A stretch of 8,531 nt of DNA from NCBI GenBank assembly GCA_050181295.1, contig JBFXDI010000158.1, positions 1 through 8,531 of the forward strand. The letters run 5' to 3'. The translations under genes were made by a program, and so were the position numbers. The DNA comes from JBFXDI01 sp050181295 (GTDB lineage Bacteria; Pseudomonadota; Alphaproteobacteria; Rhizobiales; Aestuariivirgaceae). This document shows, in pieces, positions 6,276 to 8,531 of the stretch. The notes beneath the pieces were generated by a model. That model was not told the origin of the DNA. It saw only the letters and a list, made by a program, of their open reading frames with translations, and searched no databases. Each line of letters opens with the position of its first letter. Position 1 is the first letter of the stretch.

Positions 6276-6306
6276 GCAGCCATGCGCCCGCCGCTTCAAT
6301 GGCTGC
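6276..6306 (+). repeat. Perfect 8-bp inverted repeat in the dehydrogenase leader
   Basis: GCAGCCAT (6276-6283) and ATGGCTGC (6299-6306) are exact inverted arms with a 15-base loop. The structure ends 43 bases before the ribosome site at 6350. No T-run follows, so simple termination is unlikely; an operator or an RNA leader structure is possible. Confidence 0.5.
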
Positions 6307-6349
6307 ATTTCGGAGCGCGAATCAAGCCGATTCGCAAGCAGACTGCTGC

Positions 6350-6356
6350 AAGGGAG
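6350..6356 (+). promoter_or_regulatory. Ribosome binding site fixing the dehydrogenase start
   Basis: AAGGGAG stands six bases before the ATG at 6363. This decides against an in-frame TTG at 6234 that would add 43 residues of atypical sequence to the N-terminus. Confidence 0.75.
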
Positions 6357-6362
6357 CCGTTC

Positions 6363-7352
6363 ATGGCGACACGCAAGCCGCTGGTCATCGTCACCCGCAA
6401 ATTGCCGGATGTCGTCGAGACCCGCATGCGGGAACTCTTCAACACCCGGCTCAACGACGACGACCATCCGAGGAGCCAGGCCGAGCTGATCGAGATCGTG
6501 AAGTCGGCCGAGGTTCTGGTTCCGACGGTGACCGACCGGATCGACAAGGGCGTCATCATGCAGGCCGGGCCGCAGCTCAAGCTGATCGCCAATTTCGGCA
6601 ACGGCGTCGACAATATCGACCTCGACACCGCGATTGCTCGCGGCATCACCGTCACCAACACGCCGGGGGTCCTGACCGAGGACACGGCCGACATGACGAT
6701 GGCCCTCATCCTCGCCGTCGCGCGGCGCATCATCGAGGGCGGAACCGTGATCGGCAAGGACAACACCTGGCAGGGCTGGTCGCCGACCTGGATGCTCGGC
6801 CACCGCATCACCGGCAAGCGGCTGGGCATCGTCGGCATGGGCCGCATCGGCCAGGCGGTGGCGCGGCGCGGCAGGGCCTTCGGGCTCCAGATCCACTACC
6901 ACAACCGGAAGCCCGTGCATGCTTCGGTCGAGGAGGCACTGGAGGCGACCTACTGGGAAAGCCTCGACCAGATGCTGGCGCGCATGGACATCGTGTCGGT
7001 CAACTGCCCGCACACCCCGGCGACCTACCATCTCCTGTCCGCCCGGCGGCTCAAGCTCCTGCGCAAGGACGCCATCATCGTCAACACGGCGCGCGGCGAG
7101 GTGATCGACGAGAACGCGCTCGCCCGCATGCTGGAGGCGGGCGAGCTCGGCGGCGCCGGCCTCGACGTGTTCGAGCACGAGCCGGCCGTCAATCCGCGGC
7201 TGCTCAAGGTCAGGAACGCCGTGCTCCTGCCGCACATGGGCTCAGCCACGCTCGAGGGCCGCGTCGACATGGGCGAGAAGGTCATCATCAACATCAAGAC
7301 CTGGGTGGACGGCCACACGCCGCCCGACCGCGTGCTCCCCTCGATGCTGTAG
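6363..7352 (+). CDS. D-2-hydroxyacid dehydrogenase, glyoxylate/hydroxypyruvate reductase type (329 aa)
   Basis: D-isomer-specific 2-hydroxyacid dehydrogenase, probably reducing glyoxylate or hydroxypyruvate (D-glycerate dehydrogenase, GyaR/GRHPR-like). The substrate-binding loop NFGNGVDNIDL is at 78-88. The Rossmann motif is LGIVGMGRIGQAVA (154-167). The catalytic triad is complete: Arg244 in NTARGEVIDE, Glu273 in DVFEHEP, and His291 in LLPHMGSAT. After the second strand comes HNRKP (180-184) with Arg182 and no acidic residue, a pattern that favours NADP(H) over NAD(H). Length matches the family (about 320-335). The start at 6363 is chosen from the ribosome site and from where family similarity begins. 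The gene stands alone: divergent from the SH3 protein gene, with a 130-base leader holding a hairpin, and convergent with the alpha/beta hydrolase across a palindromic element. The exact substrate cannot be told from sequence. Confidence 0.92.
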   Translation: MATRKPLVIVTRKLPDVVETRMRELFNTRLNDDDHPRSQAELIEIVKSAEVLVPTVTDRIDKGVIMQAGPQLKLIANFGNGVDNIDLDTAIARGITVTNTPGVLTEDTADMTMALILAVARRIIEGGTVIGKDNTWQGWSPTWMLGHRITGKRLGIVGMGRIGQAVARRGRAFGLQIHYHNRKPVHASVEEALEATYWESLDQMLARMDIVSVNCPHTPATYHLLSARRLKLLRKDAIIVNTARGEVIDENALARMLEAGELGGAGLDVFEHEPAVNPRLLKVRNAVLLPHMGSATLEGRVDMGEKVIINIKTWVDGHTPPDRVLPSML

Positions 7353-7372
7353 GGCACGCGCGTTTCCCCAAG

Positions 7373-7454
7373 CGTCATGGCCGGCCAGCGAGCCGGCCAT
7401 CCTTTTGGGCCGACCCGCTGCCAAAGGATTGCCGGGTCAAGCTCGGCAATGACG
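7373..7454. repeat. Composite double-hairpin palindromic element
   Basis: Two hairpins sit back to back. The left has ATGGCCGGC (7377-7385) and GCCGGCCAT (7392-7400); the right has ATTGCCGGG (7428-7436) and CTCGGCAAT (7442-7450), with one G-U pair. The whole is itself an imperfect inverted repeat: the ends are CGTCAT (7373-7378) and ATGACG (7449-7454), and the inner parts CCATCCTTTTGG and CCAAAGGATTG also mirror each other. Similar GTCATGGCCGG and GCCGGGTCAAG repeats are, to my knowledge, scattered between genes in Hyphomicrobiales. It lies exactly between two convergent genes. Confidence 0.7.
7377..7406 (+). terminator. Likely terminator of the hydroxyacid dehydrogenase
   Basis: A perfect 9-bp GC-rich stem (7377-7385 with 7392-7400, six-base loop) is followed by CCTTTT, 24 bases after the stop codon. 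The T-run is short, so termination may be partial. The mirror-image hairpin on the other strand (7428-7450, then CCTTT) could do the same for the converging hydrolase gene. Confidence 0.5.
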
Positions 7455-7464
7455 GCAACTTGGG

Positions 7465-8157
7465 CTACCCCACCCGCTCCCTGAGCCAGTGGGTGGCGAT
7501 GCCCACGACCTCCTCCGGCGCCTCGAGCGTGGGCAGGTGGCCGCATCCCCGGATCTCGGCATAGCGCGCGTCGGGCAGGAGCCCGGCCATCCGCAGTCCG
7601 TCGGAGGCGGGGGTGAACTGGTCCTCGCGGCCCCAGAGGAGAAGCACCGGGCAGGCGATGCGCGGAAGATCGCCCCAGCGATCCTGGCGCGCAGCGAGCG
7701 CCTCGTTCTGGCGCGCCATGGGCTCAGGACCCATCTGCCGCGCCATGGCCAGGAAGGTGTTGCGCGTGGCTTCGCCGCGCGGCCCGGGCAGATGGGCGAT
7801 AGCGTCGGCCAATCCCGTCACCACGCTCTCGAAGCGCCCGTCCCGAAGCGCGATGCCGCGTGTCCGCGCACCAGCCGGATCGCGGGTCGCGCCGGCGCTC
7901 GATCCCATGATCCAGAGGCCCCTGACGCGGTCTGGAGCCGCGAGCGCGGTCTCGAGCGCCACATAGCCGCCGAAGGAGGTGCCGGCGATGATGAACGCGC
8001 CCTCGACCTCCGAAAGCACGCGCGAGACGCAAGCCTCGAGCGTGGGCTCGGCCACGACCAGCGTGCGCGGACGGGCGAGAGGGCGGAGGCCTTCGGCGAC
8101 CGGCTCATAGAGCCCGGCGTCGCAGCCCAGCGCGGGGATCATGACAAGCGGCAGCAT
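7465..8157 (-). CDS. Alpha/beta-fold hydrolase (230 aa)
   Basis: Serine hydrolase of the alpha/beta-hydrolase fold, probably cytoplasmic. The nucleophile is Ser61 in the elbow GTSFGGYVALE (59-69), the acid is Asp179 in LLLWGREDQFTP, and the base is His207 in GCGHLPTLEAPEEV. The opening strand LVMIPALGCDAGLYEPV (4-20) supplies the oxyanion-hole region in place of the usual HG motif. Length is compact (most relatives 230-280), with a small lid at about 90-155. Relatives include esterases and lactone-cleaving enzymes; the substrate cannot be inferred and no pathway gene is adjacent. The ATG at 8157 has AGAGGA five bases upstream. It lies downstream of pnp on the same strand but is separated by a strong terminator, so it is probably transcribed on its own. 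Confidence 0.88.
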   Translation of the reverse strand: MLPLVMIPALGCDAGLYEPVAEGLRPLARPRTLVVAEPTLEACVSRVLSEVEGAFIIAGTSFGGYVALETALAAPDRVRGLWIMGSSAGATRDPAGARTRGIALRDGRFESVVTGLADAIAHLPGPRGEATRNTFLAMARQMGPEPMARQNEALAARQDRWGDLPRIACPVLLLWGREDQFTPASDGLRMAGLLPDARYAEIRGCGHLPTLEAPEEVVGIATHWLRERVG

Positions 8158-8175
8158 GGGATTCCTCTATAGCCC

Positions 8176-8200
8176 TCGTCCTGAGCTTGTCGAAGGACGA
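8176..8200. repeat. TCCTGAGCTTGTCGAAGGA-type intergenic repeat
   Basis: TCGTCCT (8176-8182) and AGGACGA (8194-8200) are exact inverted arms around GAGCTTGTCGA. I recognise this as a repeat often seen between genes in alphaproteobacterial genomes. It lies between the alpha/beta hydrolase and pnp. Confidence 0.6.
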
Positions 8201-8213
8201 TGCCAAGCCCTCC

Positions 8214-8242
8214 AAAAAAATGGCCGGCGCGAGGCCGGCCAT
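8214..8242 (-). terminator. Intrinsic terminator of pnp
   Basis: Read on the minus strand: a perfect 9-bp stem ATGGCCGGC / GCCGGCCAT with a five-base loop, directly followed by seven T residues (the A-run at 8214-8220). It begins 38 bases after the pnp stop. The stem arms are identical to those of the left hairpin of the element at 7373-7454. Confidence 0.85.
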
Positions 8243-8280
8243 GACGTTTGCTGGAAGTCTCCAGTCCGGTCGAATGGAGG

Positions 8281-8531
8281 TCAGCCGGCCTCGGCCTCGT
8301 CGGCTTTGGCCTCCTGCTTGATCTCCTCGCCGGTCGCCTGGTCGATGTTCTTCATCGTGAGGCGCACCTTGCCGCGCGGGTCCATTCCGAGGAACTTGAC
8401 CTTCACCTTGTCGCCCTCGTTGAGTATATCCGTCACCTTCTGGACGCGGCGCGGCGCAAGCTCCGAGATGTGGACGAGGCCGTCGCGGGCGCCGAAGAAG
8501 TTCACGAAGGCGCCGAAATCGACCACCTTCA
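8281..8531 (-). CDS. pnp: Polynucleotide phosphorylase, C-terminal end (partial, about 83 aa seen)
   Basis: The 3' end of a gene running off the right edge of the window. The visible part is the S1 RNA-binding domain that closes PNPase: VVDFGAFVNFFGARDGLVHIS, then RRVQKVTDIL and a final strand KVRLTMKNID. The NFFGARDGLVHIS form is typical of alphaproteobacterial PNPase and separates it from ribosomal protein S1 repeats. A short acidic tail (EEIKQEAKADEAEAG) follows. PNPase is a 3'-5' phosphorolytic exoribonuclease of the RNA degradosome; its catalytic and KH domains lie outside the window. The first visible codons continue in frame to the edge, so the GTG at 8526 is internal. A strong terminator follows at 8214-8242. 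Confidence 0.92.
   Translation of the reverse strand, partial: KVVDFGAFVNFFGARDGLVHISELAPRRVQKVTDILNEGDKVKVKFLGMDPRGKVRLTMKNIDQATGEEIKQEAKADEAEAG

Noticed and set aside
6234..6362. TTG start adding 43 residues to the hydroxyacid dehydrogenase
   Set aside because: No ribosome site precedes it and the family N-terminus starts at the ATG at 6363 with AAGGGAG upstream.
8164..8193. Promoter TCGACA, 16 bases, TATAGA for the alpha/beta hydrolase
   Set aside because: The hexamers look fair, but transcription would then begin beyond the ribosome site AGAGGA, which overlaps the -10 box; the -35 also lies in a repeat.

Overview
The window is GC-rich and reads as the chromosome of an alphaproteobacterium, most likely of the order Hyphomicrobiales (Rhizobiales). 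The main evidence is the divergent irr / fabA-fabB-fabI arrangement, which I recall from rhizobia, Brucella and their relatives. Palindromic intergenic repeats of the alphaproteobacterial type (GTCATGGCCGG and TCCTGAGCTTGTCGAAGGA families) support this. The species cannot be named from the sequence.

Left part (51-4737, all minus strand, so transcription runs right to left). fabA (dehydratase/isomerase), fabB (ketoacyl synthase I) and fabI (enoyl-ACP reductase) form the anaerobic-type unsaturated fatty acid module: FabA makes the cis-3 double bond, FabB elongates it, and FabI reduces the trans-2-enoyl intermediates. Directly behind fabI (16 bp gap) is a gene for a protein resembling the B subunit of glycine/betaine/D-proline reductases. 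It carries a Cys-Pro-Val-Cys motif where the clostridial enzymes have selenocysteine. After 163 bp comes a metallo-beta-lactamase-fold hydrolase whose third metal-site His is replaced by Glu.

Middle (4738-5419). A 262-bp divergent region separates fabA from irr, a Fur-family iron/heme-response regulator read on the plus strand. It has a recognisable promoter and an apparent TTG start. irr converges with a small membrane-anchored SH3-domain protein (5474-6091, minus).

Right part (6363-8531). A D-2-hydroxyacid dehydrogenase of the glyoxylate/hydroxypyruvate reductase type (plus) converges on an alpha/beta hydrolase (minus). Between them lies an 82-bp composite palindrome that could end transcription from both sides. 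The window closes with the 3' end of pnp (polynucleotide phosphorylase, S1 domain, minus) and a strong intrinsic terminator.

No rRNA, tRNA, CRISPR array, insertion sequence or phage gene was seen. Most of the window is ordinary core metabolism. The most unusual item is the selenoprotein-B-like gene attached to the fatty acid operon. Substituted key residues in FabI, Irr and the MBL protein, and several intergenic palindromes, also merit a second look.
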